Source: Candidatus Sodaliphilus limicaballi (GTDB taxonomy: Bacteria > Bacteroidota > Bacteroidia > Bacteroidales > Muribaculaceae). From it: a stretch of DNA of 5,482 nt. Where the stretch lies: assembly GCA_018065815.1 (NCBI GenBank), contig JAGHSP010000317.1, positions 1 through 5,482 on the forward strand, written 5' to 3'. The position numbers and the translations under genes were made by a program. Positions 1-5,482 of this stretch are shown here, piece by piece (within the stretch, counting starts at the first letter, position 1; every line of letters starts with the position of its first letter). Under the pieces are notes generated by a model, which saw only the letters and a program-made list of their open reading frames with translations, was not told the origin of the DNA and searched no databases.

Positions 1-74
1 ACTTTAAAAATCCCCTCATAAAACCATGTTTAATTTTAAATAAAAGTTAAATACAAGCATTTTTATGTTGAAAG

Positions 75-261
75 TTTATGTTGTAAAACATATTATGCTT
101 AATTTTGCATCGGTTTTTCATGGTATTAGTTTTTAAGGTTATGAAATCCTAGGCGTCGAGATGACGGTTACGCGTTTTCATTGTTTAAGGTTTATGTTAA
201 TGGTATTAGAAGGTTAATTAGTTAAGCAATCCCCGACGTTGATGTCGAGGATTATTTTTTT
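75..261 (+). ncRNA. Candidate small transcript ahead of the phosphate transporter gene
   Basis: No convincing protein gene is visible in 1-420. A perfect Bacteroidota -7 element (TAATTTTG, 100-107) has a 3-of-4 match to the -33 TTTG box (TTTA, 75-78) at 21 bp spacing. This would start transcription near 114. A strong intrinsic terminator ends at 261, giving a transcript of about 145-150 nt. Inside it are a small inverted repeat (CGTC 154-157, GACG 163-166) and two tiny ORFs: 10 codons from 120 and 18 codons from 161. Neither ORF has recognisable similarity. Alternatively, the terminator belongs to a gene left of the window and the -7 match is chance in AT-rich DNA. The RNA is inferred, not recognised as a known family. 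Confidence 0.25.
228..261 (+). terminator. Rho-independent terminator
   Basis: The arms AATCCCCGAC (228-237) and GTCGAGGATT (244-253) form a 10-bp stem with one C-A mismatch and a 6-nt loop. An A and seven T residues follow (255-261), which fits termination on the plus strand. The opposite strand has no comparable U-tract. It ends either a gene lying left of the window or a short transcript starting near 114, and it insulates the downstream transporter gene. Confidence 0.75.
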
Positions 262-324
262 ATAGGTGGGTACTTCATTCCATTTGCTTGCACAAAATGC
301 ACTACATGTTGTATATAGGTGGGT
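261..324. repeat. Pair of 11-bp direct repeats upstream of the transporter promoter
   Basis: TATAGGTGGGT occurs exactly at 261-271 and again at 314-324, 53 bp apart start to start, about five DNA helical turns. The nearer copy is centred roughly 70 bp upstream of the predicted transcription start of the phosphate transporter gene and the farther roughly 123 bp. The spacing and position suit tandem binding sites for an activator, but no regulator is identified. A chance or relic duplication is possible. Confidence 0.4.
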
Positions 325-349
325 GCAGCACAAAAAACATTGCGGCAAG

Positions 350-382
350 TTTGGTTAGTGTGATTTTTTTTAATTAACTTTG
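350..382 (+). promoter_or_regulatory. Bacteroidota-type promoter for the Na/Pi symporter gene
   Basis: TTTG at 350-353 and TAACTTTG at 375-382 match the -33 and -7 elements of the Bacteroidota primary sigma factor, with a 21-bp spacer. Transcription would start near 388, giving an AT-rich leader of about 30 nt before the ATG at 421. No Shine-Dalgarno sequence is present, as is usual in this phylum. Confidence 0.7.
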
Positions 383-420
383 TAACAAAAATTTTACTAA
401 CTCCTAAACTTCACTAGTTA

Positions 421-2232
421 ATGGATTATTCCATAGTTGACTTTGTGGCCTTGATAGGTGCCGTCTGCCTCTTCTTGTATGGCATGAAGGTGATGAGCGA
501 AGGCCTCCAGAAAGCAGCCGGCAACGGACTGCGTTCCATCCTCTCTGCAATGACCCGCAACCGTTTCATGGGCGTGGTCACAGGTATCTTAATCACTGCG
601 TTAATCCAGAGTTCATCGGCATCGACGGTGATGGTTGTTAGCTTCGTTAACGCCGGTCTCATGTCGCTCGAGCAAAGTATGGCCGTGATCATGGGTGCCA
701 ACGTGGGTACCACGTTCACCGCATGGATTGTGGCTATTTTCGGTTTTAAGGTTAACATGGGGACAGTGCTCATGCCACTGCTTGCCATCGCGGTGCCCAT
801 GATGCTCATGAAGAAGAACAAGACCAAGTCGATAGGCGAGTTCCTCATAGGCTTCGTGTTCTTGTTCATGGGACTTGCGTCTATCAGCGAGTATGTGCCC
901 GACTTGAGCAAGTCGCCCGAAATCTTCGAGTCGCTCAAGGCCTACACGTCGATGGGATTCCTCTCGGTGCTCATCTTCTGGGCTGTGGGCGTGGTTGTCA
1001 CCGCAGTCATCCAGTCGAGCGCCGCCACCTTTGCCATTGTGCTTATCCTGGCTTCTAAGGGCTGGGTGCCCTTCGACATGGCTTGCGCCATGGTGCTGGG
1101 TAGCAAGATCGGTACCACCATCACTCCCGTGCTCGCTTCGCTAGGCGGTAACACCGCCGCAAAGAAGGCTGCTGCCGGACACGTGCTCTTCAACGTGCTG
1201 GGTGCTGTGTGGGAGCTTCCTTGCTTCTTCCTCGTGGTCAAGCTCATCGTGTGGATGAACGAGAGCGTCTTCGGCATGGGCGACCCGGACTTGCTCTACC
1301 AAACCTCTAACAGCGGCACCGCAGTGAGCGAGGCACAGATGGCACAGATGCAGTTCTCGATGTCGTTTGCAATGTCGATGTTCCACACCGTGCTTGCAGT
1401 GATCAACCTGGGCGTGATGATTTGGTTCACCAAGCTCTATGTGAAGATGGTGAACTTCCTCGTCAAGTCCAAGAAGAAAAATAAGGACGAAGAGGAATTC
1501 CAGCTCAAATATATCTCTGGCGGTCTGCTCAATGCGGCCGAGCTCAACATCATGCAGGCACAGCGCGAGACTGTGGTCTATGCGCAGCGCGTTGAGCGCA
1601 TGCTGGGCATGGTGAAGACTCTGGTGCACACCAAGACCGGCACCGAAGAGTTCAACAAACTCTACACCCGCATCGGCAAGTATGAGGAGATAAGCGACCG
1701 CATGGAAATTGAGATTGCCAACTATCTCAACAAGCTCGTTGACGGCCGCTTGAGTCTCGACGCCAAGTGGCAGGTATCAACACTGCTCAACATCGTGAGC
1801 GAGATCGAGAGCATTGCCGACAGCTGCAACAACGTGGCACGCACGCTCGTGCGCAAGGAAGAGGCACAAGCCCACTTCAGCGACTATAACTACAACAACA
1901 TCGACACCATCTTGCGCTACGTGAGTGAGGCAATGAGCAACATGATCGCCGTGCTGGTGGATATCGAGAATGCTACCGATGAGGACATGATGCGCACCTA
2001 TGACAAAGAGCGTGAAATCAACAACTTCCGCAACCAGTGCCGCACCGAGAACATCGAGAACATCAACCAGAAGGTTTATCCCTATCAGGCAGGTATCTTC
2101 TATATGGACATCATCTGCGAGGCCGAGAAACTGGGTGACTTCATCGTGAACGTCATCGACAGCGTCGATGAGCAAGTCAAGCGCACCCATCCGCATGCTT
2201 CGCACAGTGAGGCACTCAACCCCGAGAAATAA
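421..2232 (+). CDS. Na/Pi cotransporter family protein with C-terminal PhoU-like domain
   Basis: Inner-membrane protein predicted to couple sodium entry to inorganic phosphate movement (Na/Pi symporter, NptA/YjbB/SLC34-related family). The N-terminal part, about residues 1-345, has many hydrophobic segments and the two inverted family repeats. Repeat one has QSSSAS at 63-68 and GANVGTT at 92-98; repeat two has QSSAAT at 198-203 and GSKIGTT at 227-233. The QSS motifs form the substrate site in this family. A lysine-rich cytoplasmic linker (349-355) leads to a helical PhoU-like domain, about 365-595. This has ExxxD metal-binding-type motifs at E422/D426, E463/D467 and E569/D573. The 603-aa length is normal for the fused bacterial form. 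The start at 421 is chosen because later ATGs fall inside the first membrane helix. The gene stands alone behind its own promoter. Direction of phosphate flow cannot be read from sequence; some relatives act in export. Confidence 0.93.
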   Translation: MDYSIVDFVALIGAVCLFLYGMKVMSEGLQKAAGNGLRSILSAMTRNRFMGVVTGILITALIQSSSASTVMVVSFVNAGLMSLEQSMAVIMGANVGTTFTAWIVAIFGFKVNMGTVLMPLLAIAVPMMLMKKNKTKSIGEFLIGFVFLFMGLASISEYVPDLSKSPEIFESLKAYTSMGFLSVLIFWAVGVVVTAVIQSSAATFAIVLILASKGWVPFDMACAMVLGSKIGTTITPVLASLGGNTAAKKAAAGHVLFNVLGAVWELPCFFLVVKLIVWMNESVFGMGDPDLLYQTSNSGTAVSEAQMAQMQFSMSFAMSMFHTVLAVINLGVMIWFTKLYVKMVNFLVKSKKKNKDEEEFQLKYISGGLLNAAELNIMQAQRETVVYAQRVERMLGMVKTLVHTKTGTEEFNKLYTRIGKYEEISDRMEIEIANYLNKLVDGRLSLDAKWQVSTLLNIVSEIESIADSCNNVARTLVRKEEAQAHFSDYNYNNIDTILRYVSEAMSNMIAVLVDIENATDEDMMRTYDKEREINNFRNQCRTENIENINQKVYPYQAGIFYMDIICEAEKLGDFIVNVIDSVDEQVKRTHPHASHSEALNPEK

Positions 2233-2237
2233 CCCTC

Positions 2238-2275
2238 GTCTCCCAGTCTCCCACAGAGGCACGGAGACCACAGAG
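2238..2275. repeat. Short purine/pyrimidine-rich repeat cluster
   Basis: Just after the transporter stop codon, GTCTCCC occurs twice (2238-2244, 2246-2252) and CACAGAG twice (2252-2258, 2269-2275), around a related CACGGAG unit (2260-2266). GTCTCC (2246-2251) can pair with GGAGAC (2263-2268), followed at a distance by a T-rich stretch (2278-2285). This may weakly terminate the transporter transcript. Similar CACAGAGG/CACGGAGA strings recur, to my recollection, as intergenic repeats in unrelated bacteria. That is memory, not a search. Confidence 0.4.
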
Positions 2276-2362
2276 AATTTCTTTCAGTAATAATCTGAGA
2301 GTGGTTTATTATACACGAATAAATTAAATTCCAATAATAACTAATTTAAAAACTCCGCTACT

Positions 2363-2905
2363 ATGAAAGAATTAAAAGGCACCAAGACCGAGCAAAACCT
2401 CAAGAATGCGTTTGCTGGCGAGTCACAGGCACACACCAAGTATTTATACTTCGCTTCTAAGGCCAAGAAAGAAGGCTATGAGCAAATAGCAGGTTTCTTC
2501 ACCGAGACCGCTTTGCAAGAGAAAGAGCACGCCAAGCTGTGGTTCAAGCTCCTCGAGGGCGGCGCTGTGAAGAGCACCGTTGAGAACCTCAAGGCTGCCG
2601 CTGCTGGCGAAAACTTCGAGTGGACCGACATGTACAAGGTGATGGCTCAAGAAGCCCGCGAAGAAGGCTTTGATGAGATCGCTAAGACTATGGAAGGCGT
2701 TGCTGCCATCGAGGCAGAGCACGAGAAACGTTACCTCAAGCTCCTCCAGAACATCGAGGACAAAGTGGTGTTCTCACGCGACGGCGATGCAATTTGGCAA
2801 TGCCGCAACTGCGGACACATCCACATCGGCAAGGACGCTCCCCAGGAGTGTGAGGTGTGCAAGCATCCCCAGGCTTACTTCCAGCTCAAGCCCGAGAACT
2901 ATTAA
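2363..2905 (+). CDS. rbr: Rubrerythrin
   Basis: Cytoplasmic non-haem iron protein that reduces hydrogen peroxide to water with electrons from reduced rubredoxin or NAD(P)H-dependent partners; a main peroxide defence of anaerobes. The ferritin-like four-helix domain, about residues 3-135, has the di-iron ligand motifs: E20 with H24, E53 and H56 (EKEH), E83 and E86 before W87, and E117 and H120 (EAEH). The C-terminal rubredoxin-like domain carries the FeS4 cysteines C147, C150, C163 and C166. All key residues are present, and 180 aa is close to the usual length of about 190. The ATG at 2363 puts E20 where the classical enzyme has it. No consensus promoter is obvious in the 130-bp spacer upstream, so its control is unclear. 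It is probably monocistronic and converges on yifB. Confidence 0.97.
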   Translation: MKELKGTKTEQNLKNAFAGESQAHTKYLYFASKAKKEGYEQIAGFFTETALQEKEHAKLWFKLLEGGAVKSTVENLKAAAAGENFEWTDMYKVMAQEAREEGFDEIAKTMEGVAAIEAEHEKRYLKLLQNIEDKVVFSRDGDAIWQCRNCGHIHIGKDAPQECEVCKHPQAYFQLKPENY

Positions 2906-2909
2906 AATC

Positions 2910-2930
2910 TTCCCGGCGATATGCCAGGAA
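2910..2930 (+). terminator. Weak hairpin just after the rubrerythrin stop
   Basis: TTCCCGGC (2910-2917) and GCCAGGAA (2923-2930) form an 8-bp stem with one C-A mismatch and the loop GATAT. It begins 4 nt after the rubrerythrin stop codon. Only a short T-stretch follows (2932-2935), so intrinsic termination is uncertain. It may act with the larger hairpin downstream. Confidence 0.35.
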
Positions 2931-2949
2931 CATTTAGCGCTCCATAACC

Positions 2950-2990
2950 AAGCATCCAGGCGGTATGAATTCATACAGGCCTGGATGCTT
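2950..2990. terminator. Long hairpin between convergent genes, probable bidirectional terminator
   Basis: AAGCATCCAGGC (2950-2961) is the exact reverse complement of 2979-2990. Inside it, 2963-2976 is a perfect 14-bp palindrome (GTATGAATTCATAC), separated by a small asymmetric bulge. The whole forms a stem of about 17 bp. It sits between the ends of rubrerythrin (plus strand) and yifB (minus strand), where it could block read-through both ways. Neither side has a strong U-tract, so processing or transcript-end protection is another possible role. Confidence 0.55.
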
Positions 2991-3008
2991 GTCATTTGCG
3001 GAGGCATG

Positions 3009-4562
3009 CTAGAACGGCATGCTGCCGGGCATGTAGTTGCTGCGGTCGAGGTTGCGGTAGCTGATTGCTTCCATGACGTGATGTTGCTGTACGCTAGCGC
3101 TGCCGTCGAGGTCGGCGATAGTGCGCGCCACCTTGAGGATACGGTCATAGGCACGGGCGCTCATGCCAGTGCGGGTCATGGCTTCACGCAGGCGCTCTAA
3201 GCCCTGGGCGTCGGGCTCGGCATACTGGTGTATGAGCGACGGCGTCATCTGCGCGTTGCAGTGCACTCCGGGAAGATCTTTGAAACGCTCGGTCTGCAAG
3301 GCGCGCGCCATCACCACACGGGCGCGAATGTCGGCGCTGGGTTCGCCAGGCTGCTGCGATGATATCTGGTCAAAATCGACAGGCTGCACCTCCACCTGCA
3401 AGTCAATGCGGTCGAGCAGCGGACCGCTTATCTTGCCCATGTAGTGCATGCGTTGGTGCTCGGTGCAGATGCAGGGCTTGGTGGGATGCCCGTAGTAGCC
3501 GCAAGGACACGGATTCATGCTCGCCACGAGCATGAACGACGCAGGATAGTCCACGGCATACTTGGCGCGAGAAATGGAGATGTGGCGGTCTTCAAGCGGC
3601 TGACGCATCACCTCGAGCACGCTGCGGTTGAATTCCGGGAGCTCATCGAGGAAGAGGACGCCGTTGTGGGCAAGGCTTATTTCGCCAGGGCAGGGATAGG
3701 ACCCGCCGCCCACGAGCGCCACCGGCGAAATGGTGTGGTGCGGCGAGCGGTAAGGCCGCGTGGTCATGAGCGTGGTGCCGCCAGGCAGCTTGCCCGCCAC
3801 GCTGTGTATCTTGGTCGTTTCGAGTGCCTCGCCCAGGCTGAGCGGAGGCATGATTGACGGCAACCGCTTGGCCATCATCGATTTTCCCGAACCTGGGCTG
3901 CCCACGATGATGATGTTGTGTCCGCCAGCACAGGCCACCTCAAAGGCGCGCTTCACGTTTTCCTGGCCCTTAACGTCGCTGAAGTCATAAGGGAACTGAC
4001 CCTGGGCACGGGCAAACTCGGCACGGGTATCAACCACTGTGGGTTCGAGTGCAATGTCGCCGTTAAGGAATGCAATGACTTGCTGCAGGTTGTCCACGCC
4101 ATAGATGTTGAGATTGTTGACCACGGCGGCCTCAAGGGCGTTGGCGCGTGGCAGGATAAAGCCGTCGAGATGCATCTCTCGCGCAATGATAGCCATGGGC
4201 AGAGCACCCTTGACATCGCGCAGCGAGCCGTCGAGCGAGAGTTCGCCCATGAGCATGTATCGGCCCAGGCGTTCGGTCGAAATCTTCTCGTCGGCAGCTA
4301 GAATGCCCACTGCGAGAGGCAGGTCATAGGCCGAGCCTTCTTTCTTGATGTCGGCGGGCGACAGGTTGATGACAACATTCTTGTTGGGGAAGTCATATCC
4401 CGCCTGCCCTATGGCACAGCGCACTCGCTCGCCGCTCTCCTTCACAGCAGTGTCGGGGAGTCCAACGATGACAAATCCCGACCCCCAATCGACCGATACC
4501 TCAATGTCAACCTTAATCGCATCAATGCCCTGAACGGCAGCACCAACAGTCTTTGTCAGCAT
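3009..4562 (-). CDS. yifB: YifB/ComM family Mg-chelatase-like AAA+ ATPase
   Basis: Cytoplasmic AAA+ ATPase. Its characterised relative ComM is a hexameric helicase promoting branch migration during natural transformation; it is not a true magnesium chelatase. The N-terminal ChlI/Lon-S5-like domain (about residues 15-150) has the family stretch NLSPADIKKEG (66-76). The AAA+ core (about 190-395) has Walker A GSPGSGKS at 221-228, Walker B LFLDE at 303-307 and LLDRIDL with R385. The C-terminal Mg_chelatase_C domain spans about 410-510. A four-cysteine cluster (C352, C354, C364, C366) is seen in many family members and may bind zinc. The 517-aa length is normal. The ATG at 4562 gives the conserved N-terminus (MLTKT.G.A..G). 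The leader appears to be split by a small mobile element, which may alter expression. YifB is widespread, and whether this organism is naturally transformable cannot be told here. Confidence 0.95.
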   Translation of the reverse strand: MLTKTVGAAVQGIDAIKVDIEVSVDWGSGFVIVGLPDTAVKESGERVRCAIGQAGYDFPNKNVVINLSPADIKKEGSAYDLPLAVGILAADEKISTERLGRYMLMGELSLDGSLRDVKGALPMAIIAREMHLDGFILPRANALEAAVVNNLNIYGVDNLQQVIAFLNGDIALEPTVVDTRAEFARAQGQFPYDFSDVKGQENVKRAFEVACAGGHNIIIVGSPGSGKSMMAKRLPSIMPPLSLGEALETTKIHSVAGKLPGGTTLMTTRPYRSPHHTISPVALVGGGSYPCPGEISLAHNGVLFLDELPEFNRSVLEVMRQPLEDRHISISRAKYAVDYPASFMLVASMNPCPCGYYGHPTKPCICTEHQRMHYMGKISGPLLDRIDLQVEVQPVDFDQISSQQPGEPSADIRARVVMARALQTERFKDLPGVHCNAQMTPSLIHQYAEPDAQGLERLREAMTRTGMSARAYDRILKVARTIADLDGSASVQQHHVMEAISYRNLDRSNYMPGSMPF

Positions 4563-4577
4563 AATATCTTCTGTTTT

Positions 4578-4861
4578 TAATTTATTTTTATTGTTGTCCG
4601 GTAAAAAAAGAAAATATTTTTATGCTTCACTTAGAAAATAGCTTGCTCTGCAAGCAAAATGGAATTACCTCACAGATAGTGTATTATCATTTTGAGGACG
4701 GAGTCCTCCATTTTCTTGGCGTGAGCCATATAAACAAAAAAAATCATTTTCTTTTTTTGTTCTATACCAAGCCCCAATTATACCAAAGTGTCGTAACTGA
4801 CAGTGTTTGGAAAAGTTAGAACAACTCTCGCAATTTTAACCGGACACTACTAATTTATTTT
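4578..4861. mobile_element. MITE-like non-autonomous element with 11-bp target duplication
   Basis: Inverted ends share the core TGTCCGGT: 4595-4602, and 4839-4846 in reverse complement. Similarity extends to 13 of the first 16 bases (TGTCCGGTwAAAAwwG). Outside them, TAATTTATTTT is directly repeated at 4578-4588 and 4851-4861, so the element proper is about 4589-4850 (262 bp). An 11-bp duplication fits the IS4 superfamily by general knowledge; the parent element is not identified. No transposase is present. Inside are two perfect 6-bp hairpins (4641-4655 and 4694-4708), an A/T-run inverted repeat (4734-4760) and a 19-codon minus-strand ORF (4670-4729). The ends are uneven: 6 bases on the left and 4 on the right lie between the duplication and the TGTCCGGT core. 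The element or duplication may therefore be slightly eroded. It lies between the yifB promoter and start codon. Confidence 0.6.
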
Positions 4862-4869
4862 CTTTTTGG

Positions 4870-4900
4870 CAAAGATATAAATAAAACATCACTCTGCAAA
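4870..4900 (-). promoter_or_regulatory. Bacteroidota-type promoter reading toward yifB
   Basis: On the minus strand, TTTG (4897-4900) and TATCTTTG (4870-4877) are separated by 19 bp, a full consensus match. Transcription would start near 4863. Present-day transcripts would have to cross the 262-bp element before the yifB ATG at 4562. Removing the element and one copy of the direct repeat leaves a leader of about 28 nt, typical for the phylum. This supports it as the ancestral yifB promoter. Its -33 box lies only about 20 bases past the stop codon of the 97-aa gene. Confidence 0.7.
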
Positions 4901-4919
4901 ACTTTTTGCCCCTTTTGCT

Positions 4920-5213
4920 TCAGTTATTGAGAAGGTAGCGGCGGTAGGCTAGGAGGATGAGGGTTGAGAGTTCGTCGGGGCTATCAACGATGAGTATCTG
5001 CTGCCACAAGTCATGCGAGTAGAAGAAATCCTCGCCTTGCAGGCCATAACGGTCCACCAGATTTACCCTGACCCACTGGGCAAGAATGCCGTGAAAGGCA
5101 TAACGCAGTTCAAATTCATGGGCGCGAGCCACTGCCTGCTTGTCATCTGGCGTGAGAGCGGAATCGATGATTGCAAAACAGTCTTGCAACGTGTGTGGTG
5201 TGTTGTTTTTCAT
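4920..5213 (-). CDS. Small hypothetical protein, DUF6794-like
   Basis: A 97-aa protein with no signal peptide or membrane segment and a rather acidic, leucine- and tyrosine-rich composition. An N-terminal TLQDCF (8-13) is followed by a predicted helix with L20 and DD (23-24). A central block with F40, H41, G42, W47, R49 and N51 comes next. The C-terminal stretch (77-95) runs from DSPDELS to YRRYL. From memory, this order (ECF-like start, FGxxxWxRNxx middle, PDDMSxxIL...YxxYL end) resembles proteins labelled DUF6794, which have no known function. The assignment is tentative. The ATG at 5213 is chosen because a consensus promoter lies just upstream, giving a short leader. It points the same way as yifB, but yifB has its own promoter. 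Confidence 0.75.
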   Translation of the reverse strand: MKNNTPHTLQDCFAIIDSALTPDDKQAVARAHEFELRYAFHGILAQWVRVNLVDRYGLQGEDFFYSHDLWQQILIVDSPDELSTLILLAYRRYLLNN

Positions 5214-5241
5214 ACTGATGTGTGTTGGTTGGGTTTTTCGG

Positions 5242-5272
5242 CAAAATTACGCCCGCACAGCGCCTAATACAA
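5242..5272 (-). promoter_or_regulatory. Bacteroidota-type promoter for the 97-aa gene
   Basis: On the minus strand the -7 element TAATTTTG (5242-5249) is a full match. A TTG core (5270-5272) lies 20 bp upstream as the -33 element; the first T of TTTG is replaced by C. Transcription would start near 5235, about 22 nt before the ATG at 5213. This supports the 97-aa frame as a real, separately transcribed gene. Confidence 0.65.
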
Positions 5273-5350
5273 GCACACCTTGGAGAAAAAATGTTAACTC
5301 GCGAACCGAACAAAAAAACGTAACTATTCACCAATGGAACTCCCCGCGCG

Positions 5351-5377
5351 GATCTCACTGATCTCACTGATTTTTTT
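5351..5377. repeat. 9-bp tandem repeat
   Basis: GATCTCACT is exactly repeated at 5351-5359 and 5360-5368, followed by a degenerate third unit, GATTTTTTT (5369-5377). It lies outside genes, next to hairpin-forming repeats, and looks like part of an intergenic repeat family. No function can be read from it. Confidence 0.5.
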
Positions 5378-5409
5378 CATTGAAAATATATATTTTTGTG
5401 GATTTTTTA

Positions 5410-5482
5410 GACCTCAGGGAGGTCGTAACTTTGGTTAACCGCTGGGCGCAGACCTGCGGACTGCCGGTAGGGGGTGAAGTGT
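5410..5482. repeat. REP-like palindromic intergenic repeat, truncated by the window edge
   Basis: Two hairpins lie close together. GACCTC-AGG-GAGGTC (5410-5424) is a perfect 6-bp stem. CCGCTGG (5439-5445) pairs with CCTGCGG (5453-5459) at 6 of 7 positions around a 7-nt loop. Between them is TAACTTTG (5426-5433), identical to a promoter -7 element. The block is much richer in G and C than the preceding AT-rich DNA and one frame stays open to the edge. The pattern suggests a dispersed extragenic palindrome, though a promoter or the start of another gene to the right is possible. Confidence 0.4.

Noticed and set aside
161..217. 18-codon ORF as a real small protein
   Set aside because: It is too short to support without conservation, with no motif or translation signal; kept only as part of the candidate transcript.
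1141..1629. 162-aa antisense ORF inside the transporter gene
   Set aside because: It is histidine- and leucine-rich, which is the usual antisense shadow of this codon usage; the sense frame has intact family motifs.
1777..2271. 164-aa antisense ORF over the PhoU-like domain
   Set aside because: It overlaps conserved ExxxD motifs of the sense frame, is unusually rich in V, H and D, and has no family resemblance.
2670..3200. 176-aa plus-strand ORF bridging rubrerythrin and yifB
   Set aside because: It overlaps the rubredoxin domain, the convergent hairpin and the C-terminal part of yifB; it is a frame shadow with arginine/serine-rich composition.
3009..4562. True magnesium chelatase subunit (BchI/ChlI) for chlorophyll or cobalamin
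   Set aside because: The N-terminal S5-like domain plus AAA core plus Mg_chelatase_C order is that of YifB/ComM, and no BchD/BchH-like partner or porphyrin gene is nearby.
4622..4819. 65-aa plus-strand ORF in the yifB upstream gap
   Set aside because: It lies wholly inside the MITE-like element, crosses its hairpins, lacks a promoter match and has no recognisable motif.
5426..5433. TAACTTTG as an active promoter at the right edge
   Set aside because: The nearest TTTG (5395-5398) is 27 bp upstream, too far for the -33 box, and the motif lies inside a repeat-like block.
1..5482. CRISPR array, tRNA/rRNA, toxin-antitoxin, phage or defence system
   Set aside because: There are no regularly spaced repeats, no cloverleaf-like sequence, and no proteins of these types among the four supported genes.

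Overview
The window looks like chromosomal DNA from a Bacteroidota bacterium, most likely order Bacteroidales (a gut Prevotella- or Muribaculaceae-like lineage is my inference). Starts lack Shine-Dalgarno sequences, leaders are short and AT-rich, and three genes or regions carry the Bacteroidota promoter pattern (TTTG or TTG, 19-21 bp, TAnnTTTG). No phage, CRISPR, tRNA or rRNA is visible.

Left third: positions 1-420 are AT-rich and hold no convincing protein gene. They contain a promoter-like element, a good intrinsic terminator (228-261), an 11-bp direct repeat (261-271 and 314-324) and a consensus promoter (350-382). That promoter drives a 603-aa Na+/phosphate symporter-family protein with a fused C-terminal PhoU-like domain (421-2232, +). 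A short repeat-rich spacer follows, then rubrerythrin (2363-2905, +), a non-haem di-iron peroxidase that protects anaerobes from peroxide.

Middle: rubrerythrin converges on yifB (3009-4562, -), a ComM/YifB-type MCM-AAA ATPase related to Mg-chelatase. A 41-bp near-palindrome (2950-2990) sits between them. The spacer upstream of yifB carries the most interesting structure. An approximately 262-bp non-autonomous mobile element (about 4589-4850) has inverted termini with a TGTCCGGT core and is flanked by an 11-bp direct repeat, TAATTTATTTT. It lies between a well-formed yifB promoter (4870-4900) and the yifB start codon, so it appears to have inserted in the yifB 5' leader.

Right end: a 97-aa protein (4920-5213, -) resembling the DUF6794 group has its own consensus promoter. 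The last 130 bases are intergenic repeat material: a 9-bp tandem repeat and two hairpin-forming inverted repeats running off the edge.

The genes do not form one pathway; this is an ordinary core-genome region of separately transcribed genes. Its novelty lies in the intergenic elements, not in an undescribed protein system.
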